A stretch of DNA of 64,000 bases. It comes from JAALLB01 sp017643495 (GTDB lineage: Bacteria > Pseudomonadota > Alphaproteobacteria > Rhizobiales > Rhizobiaceae). The stretch's first letter is position 1, and the number at the start of each line of letters is the position of its first letter. Made by a program: the position numbers and the translations under genes. Positions 26,960 through 36,181 of the stretch are shown here, one piece after another. The DNA lies in the NCBI GenBank assembly GCA_965216105.1, contig OZ244147.1, positions 1,364,001 to 1,428,000 on the forward strand, read 5' to 3'. Below the pieces are notes generated by a model. It had not been told where the DNA came from. It saw only the letters and a list, made by a program, of their open reading frames with translations, and made no database searches.

Positions 26960-27920
26960 CATTATTTCACCCGGCCTCTCGACCTCCATACAAGACCTCG
27001 GCCGTCCGGGATATTTTCATCTTGGCATTCCCCTGGGCGGTGCTATGGACCGTTTCGCATTGCGTTGCGCCAATATGCTTGTTGGCAATCCGGAAGGTGC
27101 TGCCTGTTTCGAGGTGGTTTTCATGGGCCCCGAGATTGAGTTTGAGAAGGATGCCCTTGTCGCTGTTACAGGTGCAGAGCTGCCGCCAACAGTGGATGGT
27201 GAGGAAAAGGAATGCTGGACTGCATTCGAGGTGAAGAAGGGACAAAAACTCGGGTTCGGTTTCCTGAAAGCGGGTGCGCGGGCCTATATCGCCATTAGTG
27301 GCGGCATTGATACTCCGCCCGCACTGGGCAGCCGGTCAACCTATCCTATTGGGGCGTTGGGCGGTATTGAAGGCAGGGTAATCGGGGCCGGTGACAAGGT
27401 TCCATTGGGTGATGCAGATGCCATTGAACCCGGGCAAAGCGTTCCCGAAGCCTTGCGTCGTATGCCGGGGACACCAGCGCAGCTAAGGGTTTTGCCCGGC
27501 CTTTACTGGCACCGCTTGACGGAAGCTGCGCAGGAAGGTTTTTTTGCTGATGACTGGTCTGTAGCCCCTGAGGCTGACCGAATGGGCTACCGTTTCAAGG
27601 GTGGCAAGGCTCTAGAGTTTGTCGAGCGCGAGCAGCCTTTCGGTGCAGGTGCCGACCCGTCCAACATTGTTGATGGTTGCTATTCTTACGGCTCAATCCA
27701 GGTGCCTGGCGGGCTTGAACCGATTGTGCTGCACCGCGATGCGGTGTCGGGTGGCGGGTATTTCACCCTGGGCGCGATCATATCGGCCGACATGGACCTG
27801 ATCGGACAATTGCAGCCCCATACACCGGTAAAGTTCAAGAAGGTGGATATGGACGAGGCACTTGCTGCGCGCAAGGAGCGCAAGAAGATGCTCGCTGATA
27901 TCCGTGCGCATCTGGGCTAG
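26949..27920 (+). CDS. pxpC: 5-oxoprolinase subunit C / KipA-family, biotin-dependent carboxyltransferase-like
   Basis: A 323-residue protein with the family start ISPGLSTSIQDLGRPGYFHLGIPLGGAMDRFALRCANMLVGN. Later GFLKAGARAYIAISGGIDTPPALGSRSTY and VLHRDAVSGGGYFTLGAII follow, the last reminiscent of the segment TVGGYPKIG in other members. It should pair with the preceding PxpB-like subunit. The gene ends the biotin-linked operon; a 152-base gap without recognisable elements follows before the next gene on the same strand. Confidence 0.88.
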   Translation: MTLNIISPGLSTSIQDLGRPGYFHLGIPLGGAMDRFALRCANMLVGNPEGAACFEVVFMGPEIEFEKDALVAVTGAELPPTVDGEEKECWTAFEVKKGQKLGFGFLKAGARAYIAISGGIDTPPALGSRSTYPIGALGGIEGRVIGAGDKVPLGDADAIEPGQSVPEALRRMPGTPAQLRVLPGLYWHRLTEAAQEGFFADDWSVAPEADRMGYRFKGGKALEFVEREQPFGAGADPSNIVDGCYSYGSIQVPGGLEPIVLHRDAVSGGGYFTLGAIISADMDLIGQLQPHTPVKFKKVDMDEALAARKERKKMLADIRAHLG

Positions 27921-28072
27921 CTAACGCCTACGGCCTGTCCGTTTTTGTGATGCGGGTACCTCTGTAAGGTGTTTGCAGGGGATCTGGCTGTCGGCGTTTA
28001 CTTCGCGTTGGGGCAAAGCTAAGCTTGCTGCAGTGTGCCCGTTTGCGTGGCTTAAGAAAACCGGACCATCTG

Positions 28073-29308
28073 ATGTCTTCTTATCTGTACGATGCCCGTC
28101 GTCTTGCCGCTCCGCCGACGGTCAAGCGTGATACTTTGCGGATTATTGGTACCGATGTGACCCTTCTTGAGGAAGTGCGTCAACTTGCGATGCAGGATCT
28201 CCAGTTCAATATCGAATATGAGCCGCTGGATTTTCTGACATGCCAGCGTAGTGCTGCAATGAACCCGGGCCAGTATGACATCTACGAACAGTGTTTTCAC
28301 AATCTGGATATCGTCTGGTACTGGGGTGCGCTGCAACCGATTGATACACAACGGATTGCGGCATGGGACAAGATTGGTGACCTGGCCAAGATCGGCGGGG
28401 TCAGCAAATACATGAGCCAGGGATACGGGGACGCACCGATCAAGAAGCTCTACGTTCAGCCTGATGGGGTCATAGGGCAGCAATCGATGAGGCACATATC
28501 CATGCTGCCGACTGTTCACAATGTTGATTCATTCGGCTTTGATCGACGTATCTTTGGTGATGAGGGGGCGGAGGGTTCCAGTTGGGCGTGGCTGTTGGAC
28601 AAGCGCGCGAAGGGACGTATCGCCCTGGTGGATGAGCCGGCCATCGGCCTGTTTGACGTGGCTCTAGCAGCAGAAGCAAGCGGTGATTTGCAGTTTGCCG
28701 ATATCGGCAACATGACTGTTGATGAAATTGACAGCCTCATGGCTCTTCTTGAAACACTCAGGCAACAGGGCTTTTTTTGCGGAAGCTGGCTTTGTGCGAG
28801 TGATGCCGAGGCGTTGTTGCATGCTGACAAGGTGTCTGCCCAAAGCATGTGGGCGCCATCCTATGGCAATCTCGGTCCCATGCAGGACATATTCGTTGAA
28901 AGCGTTCCGCGCGAGGGGTATCGCGCATGGCACGGGGGTACGTCGCTGGCAAGGCATCTGACAGGCACAAAGCTTGGAATGGCTTATGAGTATCTCAACT
29001 GGTGGCTAAGCGGAAAGGCAGGGGCGGTCATGGCCCGACAGGGTTATTACATGACAGTACAGGACCAGGTTCGCCAGTACTTGAGTGCAGACGAGTGGGG
29101 CTATTGGTATGATGGGCAGAAGGCACGTACCGATCTGACCGGCACCAACGGAAAGACCGTTGTCAGAAAAGGACAAAGCAGGGCCGGTGGCTCCTATCTC
29201 GAAAGGGTCAGCCGTATCGCGGTCTGGAATACCGTGATGGATGAGTACAATTATGCTGCGCGTGCATGGAAGCGTTTCATTTCCTCTTTGAACGAGGGGC
29301 AGTCATGA
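28073..29308 (+). CDS. PotD-like solute-binding protein paralogue without export signal
   Basis: The ATG at 28073 gives 411 residues. The fold matches spermidine/putrescine-type binding proteins and is clearly paralogous to the Tat-exported protein at 34880-36097. The shared landmarks are YLNWWLSGKAGAVMARQGYY against YADYWLSGPPAIAVSEQGYY, and GGSYLERVSRIAVWNTVMDEY against GGSLETRAANVAYWHQWPDEY. No Sec or Tat signal is present: the N-terminus is MSSYLYDARRLAAPPTVKRD, and the short upstream frame adds none. The stop overlaps the next gene, a GntR regulator, by ATGA. It may therefore be a cytoplasmic ligand sensor rather than a transport component. Confidence 0.8.
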   Translation: MSSYLYDARRLAAPPTVKRDTLRIIGTDVTLLEEVRQLAMQDLQFNIEYEPLDFLTCQRSAAMNPGQYDIYEQCFHNLDIVWYWGALQPIDTQRIAAWDKIGDLAKIGGVSKYMSQGYGDAPIKKLYVQPDGVIGQQSMRHISMLPTVHNVDSFGFDRRIFGDEGAEGSSWAWLLDKRAKGRIALVDEPAIGLFDVALAAEASGDLQFADIGNMTVDEIDSLMALLETLRQQGFFCGSWLCASDAEALLHADKVSAQSMWAPSYGNLGPMQDIFVESVPREGYRAWHGGTSLARHLTGTKLGMAYEYLNWWLSGKAGAVMARQGYYMTVQDQVRQYLSADEWGYWYDGQKARTDLTGTNGKTVVRKGQSRAGGSYLERVSRIAVWNTVMDEYNYAARAWKRFISSLNEGQS

Positions 29309-30288
29309 CAAATGTAAAAGTTCTTCGCGGGCAAGAGCCGCTTTACGAGGTCATATACCAGATTTTGAAACGCAACATCTTGTCGGACGAACTGCCTGAA
29401 GGGCTTGTGCTGATCGAGGGGCCCATCGCGAAGATGATGCTAACCAGCCGGGCTCCGGTTCAGGCTGCATTGCGCAAGCTCAACGACGAGGGGCTGATAC
29501 ACCGGTTTCGCGGGCGGGGTTATCTGGTCGGTGATGCCGCGAATGACCCCGAGCCCGTCCGTCGCAATATTGAAGAGTTCCAACTCGACATTTCCGACCA
29601 GTCCAAATCCGCGCTTGAGCTTCGCGGTACCTGGATGCGCGTATACGACCAGGTGGAAGATGATGTGGCTGCTTGTCAGGTTTTCGGAGAGTTCAGGCTT
29701 ATTGAAACGGAACTGGCCGATTTCCTGGGGGTTAGCAGGACCGTGGCCCGTGACGTTTTGAGCCGTCTCAATGAGCGCGGACTAATACGAAAAGGGGCTT
29801 CGTCGCATTGGTTGGCCGGTCCTCTTACTGCCCGCATATTGCGGGAGAAATACGAGTTGCGTGCAATCATGGAACCTGCTGCCCTGAAATTGGCGGCAGA
29901 TCATATTGATCCCGCAGAAATTACCGTCATACGCAATGACATTAGTCAGGGTCATACCCGGGAATCGAGTATCTATGAAGATGCTTTCCAGCAACATTGT
30001 CTGGACCGTGCACCAAACGATGCCCTGGTTGAAATGATCCGTAACAACCGTTTGTTGTTGTCTTCAGTCAACAAGGCGCTTGTTCGCCTTGGCCTGCCCG
30101 GAGACGTGGTTGCGGTAGACCAGTACCGTGTCCTGTTTGACTTGATTGGTTCACGGCAGATCACTGCGGCTTGCGAGTATCTCAAGGAGCATCTTCGCCT
30201 GCTTGCCGACAAGAATCTTGCCCGCTTGAAAATCGTTGCGCTGGTAACAGAAGCGGAAGCCATTCCAAGATACCTCACACCCTTATAA
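29305..30288 (+). CDS. GntR-type regulator with two winged-helix domains and FCD domain
   Basis: The ATG at 29305 gives 327 residues, longer than ordinary FadR/FCD regulators (about 220 to 250). A first winged helix spans about 11-76 (PLYEVIYQILKRNIL, RAPVQAALRKLNDEGLIHRF, RGYLVG). A second spans about 113-172, with FRLIETELADFLGVSRTVARDVL and RLNERGLIRK. An FCD-like helical domain begins near 180 (LREKYELRAIMEPAALKLAA). It is translationally coupled to the unexported binding-protein paralogue and upstream of the transporter operon, so it is the likely controller of that operon. Confidence 0.82.
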   Translation: MTNVKVLRGQEPLYEVIYQILKRNILSDELPEGLVLIEGPIAKMMLTSRAPVQAALRKLNDEGLIHRFRGRGYLVGDAANDPEPVRRNIEEFQLDISDQSKSALELRGTWMRVYDQVEDDVAACQVFGEFRLIETELADFLGVSRTVARDVLSRLNERGLIRKGASSHWLAGPLTARILREKYELRAIMEPAALKLAADHIDPAEITVIRNDISQGHTRESSIYEDAFQQHCLDRAPNDALVEMIRNNRLLLSSVNKALVRLGLPGDVVAVDQYRVLFDLIGSRQITAACEYLKEHLRLLADKNLARLKIVALVTEAEAIPRYLTPL

Positions 30289-30536
30289 TTGAATAAAAAA
30301 TGCAATAGTCATTTTTTTCTTGCTTAAAAACGCATAATTTTACCCAATAACAGGGTTTTTTCATCCAAAAACGCCATAAAAACTGTCAAAGATGCCTCTT
30401 GACTAATTATCAAATGGTATCTTTCATACGATATACGTTTTGGTTTTTGGCTTCTGGTTTTGGGGACCTGGCTTGAAATCAAAGCCCTTGAAAAGCGTTT
30501 TCGCTTTCACAATCAGGAATGCCAAGTGAGGAATGC
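30289..30536 (+). promoter_or_regulatory. AT-rich promoter region of the polyamine-type transporter operon
   Basis: This 248-base gap is markedly AT-rich. TTGACT at 30399-30404 is a plausible -35 element, with a weak -10 around 30422-30428. The inverted repeat GTAT-CTTTC-ATAC (30418-30430), overlapping the -10 position, and the directly following ATACGATATACG resemble GntR-type half sites. The upstream double-winged-helix regulator is the natural candidate to bind here. No small gene is apparent. Confidence 0.45.
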
Positions 30537-31619
30537 ATGAACCAAAGTGAGCCTGTCTTTCGGCTGGAAAATGTCACCCGCCGGTACGGGGACCTGACAG
30601 CATTGGACTCGATAAACTTTGTAGCGCCACGAAATGAATACTTGTCGCTGCTCGGACCTTCCGGATCCGGAAAAACGTGCCTGTTGCGAATTATCGCAGG
30701 GTTTGAAAAACCGGATGAAGGCAAGGTTTATTTTCAGGGCAAGGACATAACATCGCTTCCCGCACATGAACGGGGCATCGGTTTTGTTTTCCAGAATTTT
30801 GCGCTCTTTCCTCATCTCAGCGTGTTTGAAAACATTGCATTCGGCTTTCGAAACGGAACGATGAATGTCGATGCAAGCGAGATCGACAAACGGGTAGGCG
30901 AAGCGGTTGAGATGGTCGGTCTGGCCGGATTGGAAGACCGCAACCCGGAGCAGATTTCAGGTGGACAGAAACAACGCGTTGCATTGGCCAGAACGTTGGT
31001 GATGCAACCGAAACTGGTCTTGCTCGACGAACCTCTGGGGGCACTTGATGCCAATCTGCGCGGGCGCATGCAGACTGAATTGCGGATGATCCGCGAGCAA
31101 CTGGACGTCACGTTCCTGCATGTGACCGGCAGTGAAACAGAAGCCCTTGCCATGGGGGACACGGTTTCTGTTCTGGACAGTGGCAAAATCATCCAGACCG
31201 GTGCACCGGACGAAATTTACAACGACCCTTCCAGTTCTGATGTTGCCCTGTTCCTGAACCGGTTCAATCTGTTTGAGGGTAAGCTGGAAAAGGGCAGTTT
31301 TGCCGGGCCATTCGGAGAAGTGGCGGTAAAAAAGGTGCAGCCCAACGACAGGGACATGTATGCAATCCGCTACGACCGTACCAAGGCCTACAAAAAAGGC
31401 CAGACGGTACCCGGTCCCGCCCTGCCAGCAAAATTCCTGGCAAGCGAGTATCTAGGATCATCCATCATTTTTCTATTTGAAACAGTTGATCGCAAGCAGG
31501 TCGAAATCGACCACCACCTGAGTTTTGGTGATCCTGACGAATACAAGGTCGGGGAAGAATATGTTCTTTCCTGGGACCCGGCACAGGCACTTGTTTTTGG
31601 CAAGGAGGCCACGCAATGA
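30537..31619 (+). CDS. PotA-like ABC transporter ATPase lacking the H-loop histidine
   Basis: The ATG at 30537, with AGGA at 30529-30532, gives 360 residues. Walker A GPSGSGKT (40-47), Q-loop FVFQNFALFPHLS, signature ISGGQKQRVALART (about 140-153), Walker B VLLDEP and D-loop are intact. At the H-loop position the usual VTHDQEEA reads VTGSETEA, so the catalytic-switch histidine is glycine (residue 198). A C-terminal TOBE-like regulatory part follows. A second, canonical ATPase is encoded in the same operon, so the two may form an asymmetric pair. The stop overlaps the first permease gene by ATGA. Confidence 0.88.
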   Translation: MNQSEPVFRLENVTRRYGDLTALDSINFVAPRNEYLSLLGPSGSGKTCLLRIIAGFEKPDEGKVYFQGKDITSLPAHERGIGFVFQNFALFPHLSVFENIAFGFRNGTMNVDASEIDKRVGEAVEMVGLAGLEDRNPEQISGGQKQRVALARTLVMQPKLVLLDEPLGALDANLRGRMQTELRMIREQLDVTFLHVTGSETEALAMGDTVSVLDSGKIIQTGAPDEIYNDPSSSDVALFLNRFNLFEGKLEKGSFAGPFGEVAVKKVQPNDRDMYAIRYDRTKAYKKGQTVPGPALPAKFLASEYLGSSIIFLFETVDRKQVEIDHHLSFGDPDEYKVGEEYVLSWDPAQALVFGKEATQ

Positions 31620-32488
31620 CCGTAGATACCATCAGAAACAACAGACAGAAGTCTTTCTCCCAACTGTTGTTGGCACCCGGTGTTTTCTGGATGCTGCTGT
31701 TCCTTGTCGCGCCCATTGTGATGATAATCTATGTTTCATTCTGGACGCAGACCACTTTCTCAATCAACTCAACACTGACACTGGCGAGCTGGAAAAATTT
31801 TTTCAGTTCCGAAGCCTATGTCGGAGCTTTGTGGACGACTTTGCGGCTGTGGCTGATTGTCTTGTCCCTCACTTTCATTATCGGATATCCGGCCGCGCTT
31901 TTTGTGGGGCTTCTGGTCAAAAGCAAGACGCTTGCAACGGTGCTTCTTGTGTTGTGTGTGATCCCGTTCTGGACGTCGTTCCTGATCCGCGTGCTGGCGT
32001 GGAGACCCATGCTGGGCAAGGAAGGGGCCATCAATATCATCCTGCAAAAACTGGGGCTGATAAACACTCCTATCGAGGCGCTGCTTTTTTCCGAACTGTC
32101 AGTGGTTATCGGAATGACCCAGATTTATGTGGTGTTCATGGTCGGTCCGATTGCCTTCATGCTGGGGCGAATTGACAGGAACATTATCGAGGCTGCGCGT
32201 GATCTTGGTGCAGGCTTCGGACGTATTTTCTGGAAAATCATCTTTCCGCTAAGCCTGCCAGGGGTTGTCGTCGGTGCGATCTTCGTCAGCGTGATGGTGC
32301 TCGGTGAATTTGCCACATCCGGCGCGCTTTCGGGCCGCAAGGTCAACCTCTTGGGCAACATTATCGTTACCCAGGTGGGTTCCCTGAAATGGGCTATGGC
32401 CTCCGTTGTCGGGGTGATCCTGACATTTCTTCTGGCAGTAGTTGTTGCCGGTTTCCTGCGGATTGTAGATTTGAAAAGCGAGCTCTGA
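31616..32488 (+). CDS. ABC transporter permease, PotB-like
   Basis: A 290-residue inner-membrane permease with about six hydrophobic segments, starting with LLLAPGVFWMLLFLVAPIVMII after a short cytoplasmic head. The coupling loop is seen in DRNIIEAARDLGAGFGRIFWKIIFPLSLPG. It overlaps the ATPase stop by ATGA and lies three bases before the second permease gene. The family imports spermidine, putrescine or other small solutes; the cargo here is unknown. Confidence 0.9.
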   Translation: MTVDTIRNNRQKSFSQLLLAPGVFWMLLFLVAPIVMIIYVSFWTQTTFSINSTLTLASWKNFFSSEAYVGALWTTLRLWLIVLSLTFIIGYPAALFVGLLVKSKTLATVLLVLCVIPFWTSFLIRVLAWRPMLGKEGAINIILQKLGLINTPIEALLFSELSVVIGMTQIYVVFMVGPIAFMLGRIDRNIIEAARDLGAGFGRIFWKIIFPLSLPGVVVGAIFVSVMVLGEFATSGALSGRKVNLLGNIIVTQVGSLKWAMASVVGVILTFLLAVVVAGFLRIVDLKSEL

Positions 32489-32491
32489 GTC

Positions 32492-33343
32492 ATGGAATCC
32501 AAAGTTCTCAAACCGGTCCTTGCCGTCTATGTGGCCGCTTTCATCCTGTTCCTTTATGGCCCGTTCTTTGTTCTTGCCATCCTGTCCTTTCAACAGGGGC
32601 CAGAAGGGGGGCCACAGTTCCCCATCATTGAATGGTCAACCTATTGGTACAGGCACTTGTTTGGTTTCACACCTCCCTCGCGCATCGCTCCCCTCCCTGT
32701 TGGCGAAGCGCTTGTCCGCTCCCTCACACTCGCTTTCATGACAATGGTTACAGCCACTGTACTGGGAGTGATGGCGGCACAAGCGTTTCGCCGACGTTTC
32801 AAGGGAAAGGGGCTTGTATTTTATCTGATCGTGCTTGGCATGATGGTGCCGGGAGTTCTTACCGGTCTTGGTACTTCGTTGCTCGCCAACAATGTTATCG
32901 GGATAGAACGCCACTGGTGGTCGACGGCGTTTGTCGCGCATGTGGTTTACACTTTTCCCTTTGCATTTCTCGTCATGCTGGCGATCCTGAACCGTTTTGA
33001 CAATTCCGTGGAAGAAGCATCCTGGGCGCTGGGTGTGTCTCCGGTCAGAACTTTCCGAAAAGTGACGTTTCCGCTCATTTTTCCGGGTGTTTTGTCCGCT
33101 ATGCTGTTCGCATTCACGCTCAGCTTTGACGAATTCCCGCGCACCCTGTTTGCCTCGGGTCGTGACCAGACATTGCCTCTGGCAATTTACGGAACCTTCT
33201 CCGTCGAAATCCATCCGAACATCTTCGCCTTTGGCGTCATGACAACGCTTTTCTCTTTCGCACTTCTTTCAGTGTACGGGATTCTGATGGCTCTCAGTGT
33301 TCGGCGCGCCAAGAAAACAGCAATGCAGGAAGACATTGTATGA
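32492..33343 (+). CDS. ABC transporter permease, PotC-like
   Basis: A 283-residue permease with six hydrophobic segments, the coupling loop being NSVEEASWALGVSPVRTFRKVTFPLIFPG followed by FTLSFDEFPRTLF. It is the partner of the preceding PotB-like protein. Its stop overlaps the start of an SDR dehydrogenase gene by ATGA, so catabolic enzymes and transporter are made from one message. The binding protein is encoded after the two dehydrogenases. Confidence 0.9.
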   Translation: MESKVLKPVLAVYVAAFILFLYGPFFVLAILSFQQGPEGGPQFPIIEWSTYWYRHLFGFTPPSRIAPLPVGEALVRSLTLAFMTMVTATVLGVMAAQAFRRRFKGKGLVFYLIVLGMMVPGVLTGLGTSLLANNVIGIERHWWSTAFVAHVVYTFPFAFLVMLAILNRFDNSVEEASWALGVSPVRTFRKVTFPLIFPGVLSAMLFAFTLSFDEFPRTLFASGRDQTLPLAIYGTFSVEIHPNIFAFGVMTTLFSFALLSVYGILMALSVRRAKKTAMQEDIV

Positions 33344-34062
33344 GCATTGCAATCGTAACAGGTGCAGGGTCGGGTATCGGACTGGCGGTTGCCGGGAAAC
33401 TGGCGGGGCAGGGATACAAGGTTGTTGTCAATGATTTTGATGGGACAGCAGCCGAGAAGGCAGCTGCCGGAATTGGTGAAAATGCCTTGGCATTGCAAGG
33501 TGATGTGTCTGACGAAAACGACGTGGCGAGAATGGTCGAGGGTTGCATCGAGACATTCGGTGCTCCGACGCATCTGGTGAACAATGCTGGTCATGTCCAC
33601 CAGTCTGCGTTCACGGACCTTTCCGTTGCGGATTTCGACCGCATGATCAGCGTACATCTGCGAGGGACATTCCTGTGCACCCGTGCGGTACTGGAAGGCA
33701 TGCTTTCTGCAGGTAAGGGCTGCATTGTCAACATGGCCTCCCAACTCGGGCAGATCGGCGGCATTGAACTGGTGCACTATTCCGCGGCCAAGGCGGGCAT
33801 CATCGGAATGACAAAAGCGCTCGCACGTGAGGTTTCAAACAAGGGAGTGCGGGTAAACGCTGTTGCGCCGGGTCCGATCAACACCCCCCTTGTGCGCGCC
33901 CTTTCCCCCGAATGGCAAGCGGCAAAAGCTGCAGAACTTCCACTGGGACATTTCGGTGAGCCTGAAGATGTGGCGGATACCGTCGCATTCCTGTGCTCGG
34001 ACGAAGCGCGAATTTATGTCGGGCAAACCCTGTCACCCAATTCAGGAGATGTGATGTTATGA
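33340..34062 (+). CDS. SDR-family oxidoreductase
   Basis: A 240-residue classical short-chain dehydrogenase. The cofactor loop is TGAGSGIG near residue 7, the structural NNAG motif is present and the active site is YSAAKAG; the C-terminal segment YVGQTLSPNSGDVM is close to the usual GQ...DGG pattern. Embedded between permease and binding-protein genes with ATGA overlaps on both sides, it should act on the imported compound or an intermediate. Substrate and cofactor preference cannot be read reliably from sequence. Confidence 0.9.
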   Translation: MSIAIVTGAGSGIGLAVAGKLAGQGYKVVVNDFDGTAAEKAAAGIGENALALQGDVSDENDVARMVEGCIETFGAPTHLVNNAGHVHQSAFTDLSVADFDRMISVHLRGTFLCTRAVLEGMLSAGKGCIVNMASQLGQIGGIELVHYSAAKAGIIGMTKALAREVSNKGVRVNAVAPGPINTPLVRALSPEWQAAKAAELPLGHFGEPEDVADTVAFLCSDEARIYVGQTLSPNSGDVML

Positions 34063-34814
34063 GTGATGTTGTTCTGGTTACAGGTGGTGGCATCGGAATA
34101 GGGCGGGCATGTGCATTGGCATTTGCTGCCAAGGGTCACACGGTTGTTGTAACCGATGTTCTGAAAGACAAGGGCGAAGCAGTCGTCGCGGAAATTGAGG
34201 CAGCAGGCGGCAAGGCAGAATTTCAGGAACTTGATGTTCGCGATACCGCACGGTCAGATGCCCTCGTTGCAGATGTGGAGGCAAGATATGGCTCGATTGA
34301 TACGATTGTGGCCAATGCCGGTATTGCCCACCGTGTTCCCCTTGACGAGCTGACAGACGAAAAATGGGATCACACATTCGATATCGACCTGAAGGGCATG
34401 TTCCGGGTGATCCGGCCTGCGATTGCCGGCATGAAAGCCCGTGGCAAGGGATCAATTGTCTGTCTCTCCTCCATCATGGGTGTTGCTTACGGCTGGGATG
34501 AGCACGTCCATTATTCATCAGCAAAGGCGGGTGTAGTCGGCCTGGTTCGCGGTCTTGCCGTGGAACTGGCGCGCAGCGGTGTGCGGGTAAATGGCGTTGC
34601 CCCCGGATATATCCGTACCGCGCAACTGCTTTCCAAGGAACATTCCTTGGGGCCGGAAGGGGCCGAGACGGCAGGAGAGAATATCCCCATGGGCCGGATA
34701 GGTGAACCTGACGATATCGCTGATGTCGTTGTGTTCCTTGCCTCCAATGGGGCGAGATATCTGACCGGACAAGTGATTGCTGTAGATGGTGGCCTATTGG
34801 TCGGGCGCTACTGA
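34059..34814 (+). CDS. SDR-family oxidoreductase
   Basis: The ATG at 34059 (ATGA overlap with the previous SDR) gives 251 residues. Motifs are TGGGIGIGRACALAFA, ANAG, catalytic YSSAKAG and the closing YLTGQVIAVDGGLLVGRY. Together with the first SDR it forms a pair that could oxidise or reduce two successive intermediates, or act on opposite stereoisomers. A 65-base gap with an independent start signal separates it from the binding-protein gene. Confidence 0.9.
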   Translation: MSDVVLVTGGGIGIGRACALAFAAKGHTVVVTDVLKDKGEAVVAEIEAAGGKAEFQELDVRDTARSDALVADVEARYGSIDTIVANAGIAHRVPLDELTDEKWDHTFDIDLKGMFRVIRPAIAGMKARGKGSIVCLSSIMGVAYGWDEHVHYSSAKAGVVGLVRGLAVELARSGVRVNGVAPGYIRTAQLLSKEHSLGPEGAETAGENIPMGRIGEPDDIADVVVFLASNGARYLTGQVIAVDGGLLVGRY

Positions 34815-34879
34815 TCTGCAGAAGGAGCGTAGCTCTATAGAAGAAAATGGAAGTCGGCCTAAACTAGGGAGTAAATGGA

Positions 34880-36097
34880 ATGACCTCATATTCACGAAGA
34901 AACTTCTTGAAAACGACAGCCGGGGCAACCGCGCTGGCTGCAGGTGGCATGCCTTTTCTGGGGGCGCAACAGGCGTTCGCAGCAGATTTGGCCAGTCAGG
35001 AACTGCGTACAGTCGGCCTGTCGGTAACGGTTCAGGAACGCATATTGAATGACTTCAAGGAGAAGTCAGGCGTAGGTTCGGTAAACGGCAAGGCGGATAT
35101 CTTTCCCAATACCCAGACCGAAATTCTTTCCGGTACGGACGCCTATGATTGCTGGGAAATCATTGGTGAGCGGCTGGCTGCAATGGTCGCCACTGACAAG
35201 CTTGCACCGGTTGAGGCAAGCAGCCTGACTAACTGGTCCGGCATTCGCGAAACATTCACAAAACCTTCGGACCGCTGGGATATCAATCGCCAGATTGTCG
35301 GCCAGATTTGGGAAGATGAAAGCCAGACTCGCCTGAACATGGTGCCCACAGTCTATAACTATGACTCAATCGGCTATCGTCCTGATCTTGTCGAGGCAGA
35401 AGAGGCTTCAACCTGGGCTGCCCTGTTTGATCCGAAGTTCAAGGGCAAAACTGGTTTGAATGTTGACCCGCTGATCGCATTTGGCCAAGCCATTCTCGCC
35501 ATGAACACACTTGGTTTGCTGGAGGTTCCAAATCCGGGCAATCCGGATCCGGCTGCGATTGAGGAAGCGTCCAAGTTCCTCATCTCCAAGAAGAAAGAAG
35601 GCCAGTTCCGCGCGCTTTGGGGTGACTTCGGTGAACTGGTAAACCTGCTTGCTTCTGGCGAAATGGTTATTGCTGATGCATGGCAACCTGCTGTCATGGC
35701 GGTGAAAGCCCAGGGCGTACAGTGTTCATACGCTACCATGAAAGAGGGGTATCGTGGCTGGTCCATCGGTATTTCACCGCTCAAGACATCCCCGAACCTC
35801 GAAGCTGTAGCTGCCTATGCCGATTACTGGCTCTCAGGGCCACCTGCGATTGCAGTGTCCGAACAAGGTTACTATTCGCCAACGACGAATGTGAAGGATG
35901 TCATGGACCCCGACAAGTATGCCTTCTGGTATGAAGGCAAGCCGTGGGTTGGTGAGACTGAACGAGGTATCAAGGAAGGTGACCTTCGGGATGGCGGTTC
36001 ACTGGAGACCCGAGCGGCCAACGTAGCTTACTGGCACCAATGGCCAGACGAGTACGACCTACTTATCCAAAAGTGGGACGAATTCCTCTCTGCATAA
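34880..36097 (+). CDS. Tat-exported PotD-like solute-binding protein
   Basis: A 405-residue binding protein with a twin-arginine signal (SRRNFLKTTAGATALAAGG, cut likely after AFAA). The mature part is a class II polyamine-type binding fold containing NMVPTVYNYDSIGYRPDLV, IADAWQPAVMAVKAQG and YWLSGPPAIAVSEQGYY. It is the obvious receptor for the PotB/PotC-like permeases. A strong hairpin follows the stop, possibly raising its message over the next genes. A paralogue without any signal is encoded at 28073-29308. Confidence 0.92.
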   Translation: MTSYSRRNFLKTTAGATALAAGGMPFLGAQQAFAADLASQELRTVGLSVTVQERILNDFKEKSGVGSVNGKADIFPNTQTEILSGTDAYDCWEIIGERLAAMVATDKLAPVEASSLTNWSGIRETFTKPSDRWDINRQIVGQIWEDESQTRLNMVPTVYNYDSIGYRPDLVEAEEASTWAALFDPKFKGKTGLNVDPLIAFGQAILAMNTLGLLEVPNPGNPDPAAIEEASKFLISKKKEGQFRALWGDFGELVNLLASGEMVIADAWQPAVMAVKAQGVQCSYATMKEGYRGWSIGISPLKTSPNLEAVAAYADYWLSGPPAIAVSEQGYYSPTTNVKDVMDPDKYAFWYEGKPWVGETERGIKEGDLRDGGSLETRAANVAYWHQWPDEYDLLIQKWDEFLSA

Positions 36098-36107
36098 CGT
36101 CAATTGT

Positions 36108-36132
36108 TCCGGCCGGGTCGGTCCCGGCCGGA
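36108..36132 (+). other. Perfect 10-base-pair hairpin between binding protein and ATPase genes
   Basis: TCCGGCCGGG (36108-36117) is followed by the five-base loop TCGGT and its exact complement CCCGGCCGGA (36123-36132). The downstream bases CATTTCTTTCCTGTATTTTCC are T-rich but not an uninterrupted run. It probably acts as a partial terminator or mRNA-stabilising stem that lowers expression of the following ATPase relative to the binding protein. Confidence 0.6.
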
Positions 36133-36181
36133 CATTTCTTTCCTGTATTTTCCGGTTTCCCATCAAAAGGATGCTCTAGTT

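Noticed and set aside
36104..36181. Longer N-terminus for the ATPase at 36182
   Set aside because: The extension would be translated from the intercistronic hairpin and has no ribosome binding site; TTG 36182 follows AAAAGGA.
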